From CAVUPF01 sp963743285 (GTDB taxonomy: Bacteria > Actinomycetota > Thermoleophilia > Solirubrobacterales > 70-9): a stretch of DNA of 64,000 nt. The notes beneath the pieces are model-generated. The model did not search any database and was not told the DNA's origin. It saw only the letters and a list, made by a program, of their open reading frames with translations. Position 1 is the stretch's first letter; each line of letters opens with the position of its first letter. A program made the position numbers and the translations under genes. Below, piece by piece: positions 7,863-16,078 of this stretch. The stretch covers positions 372,001 to 436,000 of the forward strand of contig CAVUPF010000001.1 in the NCBI GenBank assembly GCA_963743285.1, written 5' to 3'.

Positions 7863-8474
7863 ATGCGTATAGTCAGCCTTCTCTTGAGCGGCGATATACA
7901 TATTGCCCTCAAGCGCCTCACCTTTGCAGTTTCGGTCCTTGCCCTAAGTGCAGCATTACTCCTCACCGCCGGGCTCATCCCCTACCGCGCCCTGGCTCAT
8001 TCCCGTGCCGGATGCAGCCGGACCAGTGAGGAGTCAAGCGAAGCGACCCTGCACCACCTCCGCACCTCGGTCCTATGCCTGGTCAACTTGACGCGCGAGC
8101 GCTACGGCCTGGTTCCGCTCCACCACAACCCCGACTTGCGCCGTTCGGCGACCGGGCACTCCAACGACATGGTCGCTGACGACGACTTCTCCCACGAGGG
8201 CCCGCGGGGAAGCACGCTGGGCGGCCGAGTCGCGAGGGCGGGGTATCTGACCGGCGCCAGCTCCTACTTCCTCGGCGAGGACATCGGGTGGGGAAGGGGC
8301 CGCAGGTACGGCTCTCCGCTCGGTATCCTCCGCTCCTGGATGCACAGGCCCTCACGTGCCAACATCCTCGACCCCAGATTCCGCGACTTCGGCGTCGGCG
8401 TGGCGCGCGGCTTCCCAGGCGCCCCCGGCGCAGACGCGATCACCTACACGCTCGTTCTCGCAACGCGGCGATAA
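7863..8474 (+). CDS. Secreted CAP-domain (SCP-like) protein
   Basis: 203 residues. An N-terminal hydrophobic segment (FAVSVLALSAALLLTAGLI, residues ~21-40) acts as signal or anchor. The rest is a CAP domain: VNLTRERYGLVPLHHNPDL, SATGHSNDMVADDDFSHEGP with the conserved His, a GYLTGASSYFLGEDIGWG block, and WMHRPSRANILDPRFRDFGV before the last strand. CAP proteins in bacteria are extracellular, with roles in cell wall or sporulation that are mostly undefined. ATG 7863 is used; no obvious ribosome site precedes it. It stands alone. Confidence 0.88.
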   Translation: MRIVSLLLSGDIHIALKRLTFAVSVLALSAALLLTAGLIPYRALAHSRAGCSRTSEESSEATLHHLRTSVLCLVNLTRERYGLVPLHHNPDLRRSATGHSNDMVADDDFSHEGPRGSTLGGRVARAGYLTGASSYFLGEDIGWGRGRRYGSPLGILRSWMHRPSRANILDPRFRDFGVGVARGFPGAPGADAITYTLVLATRR

Positions 8475-8671
8475 CCCAACCCTCACTGCGGGCTATCGTT
8501 CTGGGTGGGATCCGCCGGCAGCGGCGCTGAGGGCCTGAGGACTGCGCTTGGGGCGGCCTGGGGGGATCCCGCCGATCCCTCTCGGCCACGAGGGCGCCGG
8601 CCGAGAGGTCAGACATCGATCCGCTTCGCATGCATGGCCTTTGCGCCCACATCCGCAAACCCCGCGACAAC

Positions 8672-8780
8672 GGAGGCCTCGCCGAAGCCTTCGGATCCCG
8701 CCCAGCTACTTGAATATTTGGAACCCCGAGGAGGCCACGGGACGGCGTCCCGTGGCCCCGGAGAAGTATCCGTAAGCGAG
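8672..8780 (+). repeat. Intergenic repeat family R2, copy B
   Basis: About 109 bp homologous to 6830-6939. It contains a perfect 11-bp stem, GGCCACGGGAC (8733-8743) with GTCCCGTGGCC (8747-8757), and a 3-nt loop. Flanks shared with copy A are AATATTTGGAACCCCGAGG upstream and TATCCGTAAGCGAG downstream. There is no T-run after the stem, so it is not a standard terminator. It lies 57 bp ahead of the next gene and could sit in its leader. Confidence 0.65.
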
Positions 8781-8836
8781 CATCTGAGGGCCGAAGACCC
8801 ATCTCACGTTTCACGCCGCCCGTCCGTTAATCAAGT

Positions 8837-9721
8837 ATGAAACGCCAAGACCTCAGCTTTTCCTCAGGTAACGACTCCTGTGCTGCCTGGCTGTACCCAT
8901 CGCAGAGCGACGCCTTGACGACACCAGTCGTCGTCATGGCTCACGGCCTATCTGGGACGCGCCGCGACGGACTGGGGCCATTCGCAGAGCGGTTTGCGGC
9001 GGCCGGTATCGCGGCGCTCGTCTTCGATCATCGTGGGTTTGGTGACAGCGGTGGCCAGCCTGACCTGTTTCAGCCCGCCCACCAGCTCGAAGACTGGAGG
9101 GCCGCAATTGCCTTCGCTCGCTCCCTGCCCGGGATCGACGTCGAGCGCGTGGCGACATTTGGATCCTCGATGGGCGGAGGCAACGCGCTCGCTGCCGCTG
9201 CTCAGGACCCGCAGGTGGCTGCTGCCATAAGCCAGGTTCCCTTCCTCAATATGTGGCGCCAGGCGCATCGATCCTCCCCGCGAGTCACCTTCCGCATGCT
9301 GCTCGCCGCGATACTGGGTCGACACCTGCCAGCCGTCGGGCAGCCAAACGAGCCGGCGTTCGTAAACGCACCGGGTGCTGAGGCCGGCTGGCGCCATGTC
9401 GTCGCGATTGGCGAGGACTCTCGCTGGCGCAATCGGGCCTCGGCTCGCTGGTTATTGGGGCTGCCCTACCGTCCTGGCCGTCTGGCCGGCCGGCTGCAAT
9501 GTCCGTGGCTCGTTTGTGTCGGCGAGACCGACCAGGTTGCCAAGCCTGGGCCCGCGATCGCAGCCGCACGCAGAGCCCCGCTCGGTGAGCTGCGTACCTA
9601 TCCGGGTGTCGATCACTTCGATATCTACGACGGCCCTCAGCACGAGGAGATCGTCGCTGACGAGATTGCCTTCCTTCGTCGCCACCTACTCTCGGTGGGC
9701 GACACAGCTCCGCACGGCTAA
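8837..9721 (+). CDS. Alpha/beta hydrolase (dienelactone-hydrolase/S9-like)
   Basis: 294 residues from ATG 8837. Fold marks are VVVMAHGLSGTRRDGLGPFA (HG oxyanion motif), FDHRGFGDSGG, the nucleophile elbow GSSMGGG, an Asp in GETDQVAKPG and the catalytic His in YPGVDHFDIYDG. These complete a Ser-Asp-His triad. The cap region (NMWRQAHRSSPRVTF to LPYRPG) is the usual insert. It resembles cytosolic X-Pro-peptidase/esterase-like hydrolases with broad substrates, so no substrate can be named. It is a single gene behind repeat R2 copy B. Confidence 0.88.
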   Translation: MKRQDLSFSSGNDSCAAWLYPSQSDALTTPVVVMAHGLSGTRRDGLGPFAERFAAAGIAALVFDHRGFGDSGGQPDLFQPAHQLEDWRAAIAFARSLPGIDVERVATFGSSMGGGNALAAAAQDPQVAAAISQVPFLNMWRQAHRSSPRVTFRMLLAAILGRHLPAVGQPNEPAFVNAPGAEAGWRHVVAIGEDSRWRNRASARWLLGLPYRPGRLAGRLQCPWLVCVGETDQVAKPGPAIAAARRAPLGELRTYPGVDHFDIYDGPQHEEIVADEIAFLRRHLLSVGDTAPHG

Positions 9722-9835
9722 CCGCGAATGTTTATCCCTCCGTCCAATCTTTGCGCGCTATGAACACACGCGCGCGACATCGCCCCGACGACTAATTGGC
9801 GTAGGGAGATCGCATTAGGGACCAAGGTGGGGATA

Positions 9836-10396
9836 TCAGGGTTCGACCGACAGGAAACGGCGCAGGGACCTACGAGCGGCGGGAAGGCGCCGCCCAGCGT
9901 CAAGCTCTCGGATCGCGATCTCGGCGGTCATCGCAGCGAGAAGGTGTGAGGCTGCGGCCCCATCAGGCCACCCCATTGCCTTAAAGCTGCGTACTGCGGA
10001 GGCGGCAAATCGCTCGTGGCGCGCCGACATCGAGGCGGCAAGGTCGGGGTCCGAGCGGGCCTCGAGCGCCAGTGCCTTCACGGCGCGATCTTTGAGACAG
10101 GTGTCGAGGTAGGCCTCGGCGCCGCGCACGATTCGCTCCGCCCCGGGCGTCACCCCTTCCGTCGCAGCGGCGACAGCGTCCTGAACCCGGGCATGGAAGC
10201 GCGCATGGAGCGCGTCGACGAACGCCTTACGATCGTCGAAGTGCACGTAGAAGGTGCCCTTCGCGACCCCCGCCTCAGCAACGACCCGGTTGACGCTGAG
10301 GCCGGCGAGCCCGTGGCGCTCGGCGACGGAAATGCCTGCTTCAAGCAACGTCTCGTGGGTGTGAAGTCCAGCGGCTGTGATTGCTTCGACAGGCAC
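9836..10396 (-). CDS. TetR/AcrR-family repressor
   Basis: 186 residues. The N-terminal HTH is typical: AERHGLAGLSVNRVVAEAGV then AKGTFYVHFDDRKAFVDAL. The C-terminal ligand domain is generic. The gene diverges from two alpha/beta hydrolase genes (10470-12160). The 73-bp gap holds two identical perfect palindromes, TGACCGATCGGTCA, 21 bp centre to centre, the classic arrangement for two TetR dimers on one face of the helix. It should therefore repress itself and the hydrolase operon until a ligand, perhaps a substrate of these enzymes, releases it. Confidence 0.92.
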   Translation of the reverse strand: MPVEAITAAGLHTHETLLEAGISVAERHGLAGLSVNRVVAEAGVAKGTFYVHFDDRKAFVDALHARFHARVQDAVAAATEGVTPGAERIVRGAEAYLDTCLKDRAVKALALEARSDPDLAASMSARHERFAASAVRSFKAMGWPDGAAASHLLAAMTAEIAIRELDAGRRLPAARRSLRRFLSVEP

Positions 10397-10410
10397 GCTC
10401 CGAGGTTACA

Positions 10411-10445
10411 TGACCGATCGGTCATATTGAGTGACCGATCGGTCA
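10411..10445. promoter_or_regulatory. Tandem TetR operators
   Basis: TGACCGATCGGTCA occurs at 10411-10424 and again at 10432-10445, each a perfect 14-bp palindrome. The whole block is also symmetric (TTACA before, TGTAA after). It lies between the divergent starts at 10396 and 10470 and is close enough to both to block transcription in either direction. Confidence 0.9.
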
Positions 10446-10469
10446 TGTAACTGTTAAGATCAGCCGGGA

Positions 10470-11282
10470 ATGACGCTGTTGGAGACCTCGACCGGGCAGA
10501 TCGCCTACGACGAGCGCGGCGAGGGCAACCCAATCGTCTTGCTGAGTGGCGGCGCCCATGACCGCCACGACTACGATGAGCTCCGCGATCTGCTCCCGCC
10601 TCGCTTCCACTCGATCGCGCCGGACTGGCCGGCCCACGGCGAATCGCCAGTCGGAGAAGGACCGGCGAGCGCGATGCGCTTCGCCGATCTGGCGGAGGAG
10701 CTGGTTGAGAAGTTGACGCCTGAGGGCGCCGTCGTGGTCGGCAACTCGGTCGGCGGCTTCGCCGCCGGGCGCCTCGCGATCCGCCGGCCCGCCCTGGTCC
10801 GGGGCCTGGTCCTCCTCGACAGCGGCGGTTTCGCCGGGCGCCCACTCAAGGACCGCGCCTTCTGCGCCCTTATGGCCCACCCCCAGTTCTTGCGCGCCGT
10901 CTACCCCCGGTTTGCCAACTTCTACATTCGCCCGAAATGCGACGCAGATCGCCGCGTGCGAGACATCGGGATTGCAACCACGCGCCAGGACCCTGGGCTG
11001 GGCGCGGTCAGCGAGCTGTGGCGCAGCTTCGCTTCTCCCGAGCACGACCTCCGCGCTGGAGCGCCCTCGATCGCGGCTCCAACCCTGTTGGTATGGGGCC
11101 GCCGCGACCCGGTGATCCCGCTCAAGATTGGCCACAACGTAGAGCAGATGATCCCCGGCGCACGACTCGTCGTTTTCGACACAGGCCACGCGCCCCAGGT
11201 GAGCGACCCCGAGGGTTTTGCCGCAGAGCTCGTCCCTTTCGCTGACGCCACCTTCGCCTGCGCGGCAGGCGCTACGCCGTGA
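10470..11282 (+). CDS. Alpha/beta hydrolase, first gene of TetR-controlled operon
   Basis: 270 residues from ATG 10470. Motifs: IVLLSGGAHDRHDYDEL (strand 3 and oxyanion turn), IAPDWPAHGES, nucleophile elbow GNSVGGFAAG with Ser, an Asp in GRRDPVIP and a His in FDTGHAPQVSDPEGFA. The triad is complete, so it is a likely serine esterase or C-C bond hydrolase. It overlaps the next hydrolase gene by GTGA and is probably co-translated with it. The tandem TetR operators immediately upstream imply inducible expression. Confidence 0.88.
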   Translation: MTLLETSTGQIAYDERGEGNPIVLLSGGAHDRHDYDELRDLLPPRFHSIAPDWPAHGESPVGEGPASAMRFADLAEELVEKLTPEGAVVVGNSVGGFAAGRLAIRRPALVRGLVLLDSGGFAGRPLKDRAFCALMAHPQFLRAVYPRFANFYIRPKCDADRRVRDIGIATTRQDPGLGAVSELWRSFASPEHDLRAGAPSIAAPTLLVWGRRDPVIPLKIGHNVEQMIPGARLVVFDTGHAPQVSDPEGFAAELVPFADATFACAAGATP

Positions 11283-12160
11283 GCTCGGGCCGCCACCGCT
11301 CGGAGCTGCTCGGCGTGCCGCGCTCGGTTGAGGTGACGGGCGGGACGCTTGACTACTTCGAGCGCGGCGAAGGACCCCTCTTGCTCTTCAGCCACGGTTG
11401 GCTGTCCAACGCAAACCTCTGGCGCAAGGTCATCGACCTCCTCCACGGAGACTTCCGCTGTCTGGCGCTGGACCTCCCGCTCGGCTCCCACCGCACCCCG
11501 ATGGACGCCGACGCCGATCTCGGCCCGAGTGGAGTCGCGGCGTTGATCGTTGATGCGCTCGAGGGTCTCGATCTGAGCGAGGTGACGCTGGTCGGCAACG
11601 ACTCCGGCGGCGCTTACTCACAGATCGCACTGGCCCGGCATGGAGAGCGGATCGGAGACCGTGTCGCGCGCCTCATCCTCACCTCCTGTGAGACGCCCTA
11701 TGACGAGTGGCCGCCAGCTCCATTCGACGTCCTCCCCGCCCTGGCGCGCGACCCGCGGGCGCTCGGAGGGCTGTTGGGTGCGTTGGAGGACCCGGCGATT
11801 CGGGCCACGCCACCGGCCTACGGACTGCTGCTCAAGCACCCGGTTGAGCTCCAAGTCTCAGACTCCTACGCTCTCCCCGCCACGCGCGAGGATGGAGTGC
11901 TGCACGACGTCGCCAAGGCGATGGCCTCGGCGTCCACGGCTCCGATTCGTGAAGCTGGCGAGCGCCTGATCGCGGCCTCCGAGTTGCCGATCCTGCTGAT
12001 CTGGTCCGGCGAAGATGAGGTCTTCCCGCTCGAGCACGCGGAGCGCTATGCGGGAGCCCTCAAGCACGGCCGGCTCGTCGCGATCGAGGGTGCCTATAGC
12101 TTTACGCCCGAGGATCAGCCGGAAGCGGTCGCCGCGGCGATCAGATCGTTTGCGTCCTAG
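11279..12160 (+). CDS. Alpha/beta hydrolase with Asp nucleophile elbow
   Basis: 293 residues from GTG 11279, overlapping the upstream stop. Strand 3 is LLLFSHGWLSNANLWRKVID. The elbow reads LVGNDSGGAYSQIAL, so the residue in the nucleophile position is Asp, as in haloalkane dehalogenases and epoxide hydrolases (GHDWGG). An acid is present in IWSGEDEVFPLEHAERYA. In the place of the usual catalytic His the sequence is IEGAYSFTPEDQPEAVA, with Tyr or Ser instead. This is seen in some subgroups, or the enzyme may be non-canonical. Second gene of the TetR-controlled operon. Confidence 0.82.
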   Translation: MSSGRHRSELLGVPRSVEVTGGTLDYFERGEGPLLLFSHGWLSNANLWRKVIDLLHGDFRCLALDLPLGSHRTPMDADADLGPSGVAALIVDALEGLDLSEVTLVGNDSGGAYSQIALARHGERIGDRVARLILTSCETPYDEWPPAPFDVLPALARDPRALGGLLGALEDPAIRATPPAYGLLLKHPVELQVSDSYALPATREDGVLHDVAKAMASASTAPIREAGERLIAASELPILLIWSGEDEVFPLEHAERYAGALKHGRLVAIEGAYSFTPEDQPEAVAAAIRSFAS

Positions 12161-12517
12161 CGACTGGCATGGCGGCTGCCGTTCTCTCGCGACTGGCTGT
12201 GCCGCATCTTCTGGGAACTTAGAGCGGCAGGGTGCAGTTAATCCACTGCACTATCCGCGGGTGGTAGCGAGAGACGAATCGGGCCCCCGCTATAAGAAAA
12301 GGTCTCGGAAACGGGGTGGCATGGACCCTATCGCGAGCCCTTTCGCTCCACCGCTGCTGGGTAGTGGCTTGGGCGCATCGTTCAGCGCCTGTCCTTCGCA
12401 CTGCCCTGGTCGGGTCGATCTGCGTCTTACGGTGGCGGCTTCCCCGTGGAGGGTGGGATCACCGGCTGGGTGGCCTCCATGCGCGCGGGCTCCAACCTGG
12501 GGCTGGGCGAACGATGG
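12161..12517. other. Gap between convergent hydrolase and MarR genes
   Basis: Read in all frames, this 357-bp stretch gives no recognisable protein and no RNA gene. Convergent transcription is expected here. A short inverted match TGCAGTTAATCCACTGCA at 12232-12249 (arms TGCAGT and ACTGCA) is the only structure seen and could be a weak terminator. Confidence 0.4.
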
Positions 12518-13036
12518 CTACTCACATTCCGAAGAGTCGGATGATGATCCAGCCCCACCGCTCTCTTCATCGAGGATCCGCCATGCATCAATGAAGACGG
12601 CTCGCTCGGGAACGGAGAGCCGGCTCAGGGTCCGCCGGACCGGCGTCATCGCATGCTGAATCCATGCTTCGATGGCCTGGCGGTGATCATCATGCAGGGC
12701 GACGATCGTCCGGCGGCGGTCCTTGTCATCCTCGGTACGCGTCACCAGACCGGTGCGACTCAGTTCTCCGACCAGGAGGCTTGTCGTTGGGACTCCGAGC
12801 CCGATCCGTGCGGCCAGTTCGCTGACGCTTAGCTCGCTCTCGAGGGCGAGCGCGAAAAGCACCGGCCCGTGACGTTTGCCGAGCGATGCACCGTCGAAGA
12901 TGGCAATGAGGTCGGCCGGAGCCGGACCAGCGCTCTCCTTGAGCGCCCTGAACACGCGCCCGAATCGTCCGATCAGCTCGATCGCCGCCGCCTCGACAGA
13001 GGCTGTGTCGCTCTCTTTGGATGAGGTTGTTGCCAC
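12518..13036 (-). CDS. MarR-family regulator
   Basis: 172 residues from ATG 13036. The winged helix is visible: GPVLFALALESELSVSELAA, then RIGLGVPTTSLLVGELSR, then wing residues TGLVTRTEDDKDRRRTIVAL. An acidic C-terminal tail rich in Ser and Glu follows. It diverges from the MMPL transporter at 13108, and the AT-rich spacer carries an imperfect palindrome. A local efflux regulator is the likely role. Confidence 0.9.
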   Translation of the reverse strand: MATTSSKESDTASVEAAAIELIGRFGRVFRALKESAGPAPADLIAIFDGASLGKRHGPVLFALALESELSVSELAARIGLGVPTTSLLVGELSRTGLVTRTEDDKDRRRTIVALHDDHRQAIEAWIQHAMTPVRRTLSRLSVPERAVFIDAWRILDEESGGAGSSSDSSECE

Positions 13037-13070
13037 TGGAGGTGTGCTATAAGCCTGTTGCTTTTCGAAG

Positions 13071-13087
13071 AGTTCTAACTTGTAACT
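13071..13087. promoter_or_regulatory. Candidate MarR operator
   Basis: AGTTCTAACTTGTAACT is an imperfect palindrome (AGTT..AA.TT..AACT) in the AT-rich gap between marR (13036) and the MMPL gene. Its size and position fit a MarR dimer site. Only one copy is convincing. Confidence 0.45.
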
Positions 13088-13107
13088 ACTTTAACAACCT
13101 AAAGATA

Positions 13108-15387
13108 GTGCCGCAAGAAAATCCCACAGTGGATCCCGTCCAGAGCGAATCGCAAAGGAACGGCCTAATTGCGCGGGTCGGGCGCATCGCCGTTGAGCAT
13201 CCCCGCGCTCTGGTGATCGGCTGGATCATCCTCTTTGTCGGCGTCCTGGCGGCTTCGGGTTCTGCCGGCACCAACTACGCCAGCAACTTCTCATTGCCCG
13301 GGACGGAGTCCCAGCGGGCTGTCGATCTGTTGAAACGCGAATTCCCGGCGCAGGCCGGCGACTCCGACCAGATCGTTTTGCATTCCCTTCGGGGCCGCGT
13401 CACCGATCCGGCTATCCGTGCCCGCGTGTCTCCGGTCTTGGCGCAGATCGCGCGACTGCCCCACGTCAGCGCAGTCAACAGCCCTTATGCGCCAACGGGC
13501 CACATGGCGATCTCCCATGACGCTCAGATCGCCTTCGCGACGGTTGACTTCGACCAGCGCGCCAACGAACTGCCGAAAGCGGCGATCGAACGCGTGATTT
13601 CGGTCGCCGAGAGAGCCCGATCACCGCAGCTTCAGGTCGAGCTGGGCGGCCAGGCGATTGAACAGACGCAGCAGCCCTCACTCGGCGCAACCACCTTCAT
13701 CGGCCTTGCCGCCGCGATCCTCATTCTCCTGATCACCTTCGGCTCTCTGGTTGCGATGGGGCTGCCGATCATCACGGCGCTGCTTGGGCTCGGCACCGGG
13801 ATCGGGCTGATCGGGTTGGCCACCCATGTTGTCGAAATGCCCAATTTCTCCACCGAGCTGGCAGCGATGATCGGCCTCGGGGTCGGCATCGACTACTCGC
13901 TGTTCATCGTCACCCGCTTTCGAGAGAACTACCGCCGCGGCGCCGACGTCCGAGATTCGACCATTGCCGCAATGGACACGGCGGGCAGAGCCGTGCTGTT
14001 TGCGGGACTGACCGTGATCATTGCGCTGCTGGGGATGTTCGCGCTTGGCATCAGCTTCCTCTACGGGTTGGCGATCTCCGCTTCGCTCGCGGTGGCGATG
14101 ACGATGCTGGCGGCGCTCACGGTGCTGCCGGCCCTGCTCTCGCGCTTCGGGGAGCGGATCGGGCGCAAGGCGCGCTCACAGGCGGCGCGAGCGGGGACAG
14201 ACCTCGCACGGCCCAGCGCCGGACCGGGATTCTGGCCCCGCTGGGCGCGTTTGATCCAGCGCCACCCATGGCTGGGCGCGATCAGCGGTCTAGCAATCAT
14301 GCTTGTCCTCGCGATCCCGGCCCTCTCCCTCCGTCTCGGCCAGAGCGACGCCAGCAGCGACCCGACTAACCTGACCACCTACAAGGCCTATGAGCTTCTG
14401 GCGCAGGGCTTTGGCAAGGGCTTCAACGGACCGCTGCAAGTCGTAGTTCAGCTTCCGGGCCGAACGGACTCCGCCGCCCTCCGCACGGTCGCCGCATCGC
14501 TTAACCGCGCCGAAGACGTAGCCTCGGTCTCCCCGCCCGGCTTGAGTCCCGCGGGGAGGACGGCGGTGTTCCAAGTTTTCCCCAGCTCGGCGCCGCAAGA
14601 CGTAGCCACCACCAACCTCGTCAACCGCCTCAGAGACGACGTCCTGCCGCCCGTCGCCGGCGCGACCCACACGACGCTGTTGGTCGGCGGACAAACCGCA
14701 AGCGGCATCGACTTCACCAACGTGATCGCCAAGAAGCTGCCGCTGTTCATCGGGATCGTCGTGGCGCTCTCGGCGCTTTTGCTGCTAATCGTCTTCCGCT
14801 CGCTGGTCATCCCGATCCAGGCGGCGGTGATGAACCTGCTCTCGATTGGCGCCTCGCTCGGGGTTGTCGTCGCCGTCTTTCAGTGGGGCTGGTTTGGGAG
14901 TCTTCTAAACATTGAAGGTGGCCCGATCGAGGCCTTCATCCCGGTTCTGCTGTTCGCGATCGTCTTTGGCCTTTCGATGGACTACGAGGTCTTCCTCGTC
15001 TCTCGCATCCACGAGGAGTGGACGCGTAGGCGGGACGCTTCGGCGGCCGTCGTCGAGGGCGTCTCCTCGACCGGTCGGGTGATCACCGCGGCCGCCGCGA
15101 TCATGGTCTGCGTCTTTATCTCTTTCGTCTTGGGCGATCAGCGTGTGCTCAAGCTCTTCGGGCTCAGCCTCGCCAGCGCCGTGTTCCTTGACGCCTTCAT
15201 CGTTCGCAGCCTGCTCCTTCCGTCGGTGCTGGAGCTGATCGGCCGGGCCACATGGAAGTTGCCGAATTGGCTCGAGCGGAGGCTCCCCCATCTTGCGATC
15301 GATGCGCCGAGCACTGTTGGGATCCCGGCAGCGGGAGTCTCTGCGGAGAGCTCGACTGAGCCTGCCACGGCGGCCGAGGTCAGCTGA
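13108..15387 (+). CDS. MMPL/RND-family membrane transporter
   Basis: About 759 residues if GTG 13108 is the start; GTG 13129 is also possible. The in-frame ATG at 13021 overlaps the divergent marR and is unlikely. The architecture is two MMPL repeats: TM1 near WIILFVGVLAAS, an extracytoplasmic loop (NYASNFSLPGTESQRAVDLL), then five TMs from TFIGLAAAILILLITFGSLV onward with GLGVGIDYSLFIVTRFRENY, and a mirrored second half with IVFGLSMDYEVFLVSRIHEE. MMPL proteins are proton-driven exporters of lipids or drugs. The neighbouring MarR suggests inducible export of a toxic compound or lipid. Confidence 0.92.
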   Translation: MPQENPTVDPVQSESQRNGLIARVGRIAVEHPRALVIGWIILFVGVLAASGSAGTNYASNFSLPGTESQRAVDLLKREFPAQAGDSDQIVLHSLRGRVTDPAIRARVSPVLAQIARLPHVSAVNSPYAPTGHMAISHDAQIAFATVDFDQRANELPKAAIERVISVAERARSPQLQVELGGQAIEQTQQPSLGATTFIGLAAAILILLITFGSLVAMGLPIITALLGLGTGIGLIGLATHVVEMPNFSTELAAMIGLGVGIDYSLFIVTRFRENYRRGADVRDSTIAAMDTAGRAVLFAGLTVIIALLGMFALGISFLYGLAISASLAVAMTMLAALTVLPALLSRFGERIGRKARSQAARAGTDLARPSAGPGFWPRWARLIQRHPWLGAISGLAIMLVLAIPALSLRLGQSDASSDPTNLTTYKAYELLAQGFGKGFNGPLQVVVQLPGRTDSAALRTVAASLNRAEDVASVSPPGLSPAGRTAVFQVFPSSAPQDVATTNLVNRLRDDVLPPVAGATHTTLLVGGQTASGIDFTNVIAKKLPLFIGIVVALSALLLLIVFRSLVIPIQAAVMNLLSIGASLGVVVAVFQWGWFGSLLNIEGGPIEAFIPVLLFAIVFGLSMDYEVFLVSRIHEEWTRRRDASAAVVEGVSSTGRVITAAAAIMVCVFISFVLGDQRVLKLFGLSLASAVFLDAFIVRSLLLPSVLELIGRATWKLPNWLERRLPHLAIDAPSTVGIPAAGVSAESSTEPATAAEVS

Positions 15388-15473
15388 ACGATTTCGCCGT
15401 CAACGACGACGAAAGGCAACAGCCGCCTGAACGGCCTGCTCTAGGCTTGAGCAGGAGGCCAACCGTGTGCGGC

Positions 15474-15845
15474 TCAGGGGGCGATGGTCTCGCCGACGCG
15501 CGGCGTGGCCGGCAGCATCGGGAACTCGACGTCAAAGCCCACTTGCAGTGCCGCGGAGACAGGGGCGAGCTGGCCCACGGTAGGGTTGCCCCGGCCGCTC
15601 TCAAGCGCTGCGATCACCGGCTGGGAGACCTCCATGCGCTGCGCCAGCTGCAGCTGGGCCAGGCCCAGCTGCTCGCCGGCCGCGCGAATGCGCTGGCCGA
15701 CCAACTGCGCGTGGACGGCCGAGCGCCGAGTAGCCCAGCTCGGGTCGGCTTCGAGCCTCGCGATCGCCGCTTGCTCGTGTTCTTGCAGGGCGGGGGAGAG
15801 TGTCCCAATGCCGCTGTAGTCGAGCGCGACTTCGCCCCACGGCAC
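15474..15845 (-). CDS. XRE-family HTH protein, last gene of Fic operon
   Basis: 123 residues. The C-terminal two thirds are a Cro/CI-type HTH: GQRIRAAGEQLGLAQLQLAQ, RMEVSQPVIAALESGRGNPT, then a short strand-rich tail. The N-terminal ~45 residues (ALQEHEQAAIARLEADPSWA) are helical. It follows the Fic and 69-aa genes on the same strand with 23 bp spacing. XRE proteins with this N-terminal helix are often antitoxins or operon autoregulators, and that is the best guess here. Confidence 0.8.
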   Translation of the reverse strand: MPWGEVALDYSGIGTLSPALQEHEQAAIARLEADPSWATRRSAVHAQLVGQRIRAAGEQLGLAQLQLAQRMEVSQPVIAALESGRGNPTVGQLAPVSAALQVGFDVEFPMLPATPRVGETIAP

Positions 15846-15868
15846 CGGCGAGGCCCGCGGTGTAAAGG

Positions 15869-16078
15869 TTAGTGCGTGAGGGTGGGCTGGCGCCCTAGCT
15901 TTTCGGCAAACTGCTTAGCCTCGGGATTCCGGCCAAGGGATACCAGCATCCCCGAGTGACCAAGCGCGGCCATCGCCTCGGGATTCTCGAGACTCAGCAT
16001 GCGGTCGCCAAGGGCGATGTACGCCCCGGTTGGACCGTCGTAGTCGATGAATGGCTTGGTCTGGCTCACTGAAGTCAT
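15869..16078 (-). CDS. Small protein between Fic and XRE genes
   Basis: 69 residues from ATG 16078, which overlaps the fic stop as ATGA, so the two are coupled. The sequence (FIDYDGPTGAYIALGDRML, MAALGHSGMLVSLGRNPEAK) matches no family I know. Fic toxins are often held by a small inhibitor with an (S/T)xxxE(G/N) motif; I do not see that motif here. It may be an unrecognised inhibitor or a structural partner. Confidence 0.6.
   Translation of the reverse strand: MTSVSQTKPFIDYDGPTGAYIALGDRMLSLENPEAMAALGHSGMLVSLGRNPEAKQFAEKLGRQPTLTH

Noticed and set aside
12232..12249. TGCAGT/ACTGCA hairpin as a regulated RNA element
   Set aside because: Short stem, no conserved sequence and no T-run; at most a weak terminator between convergent genes.
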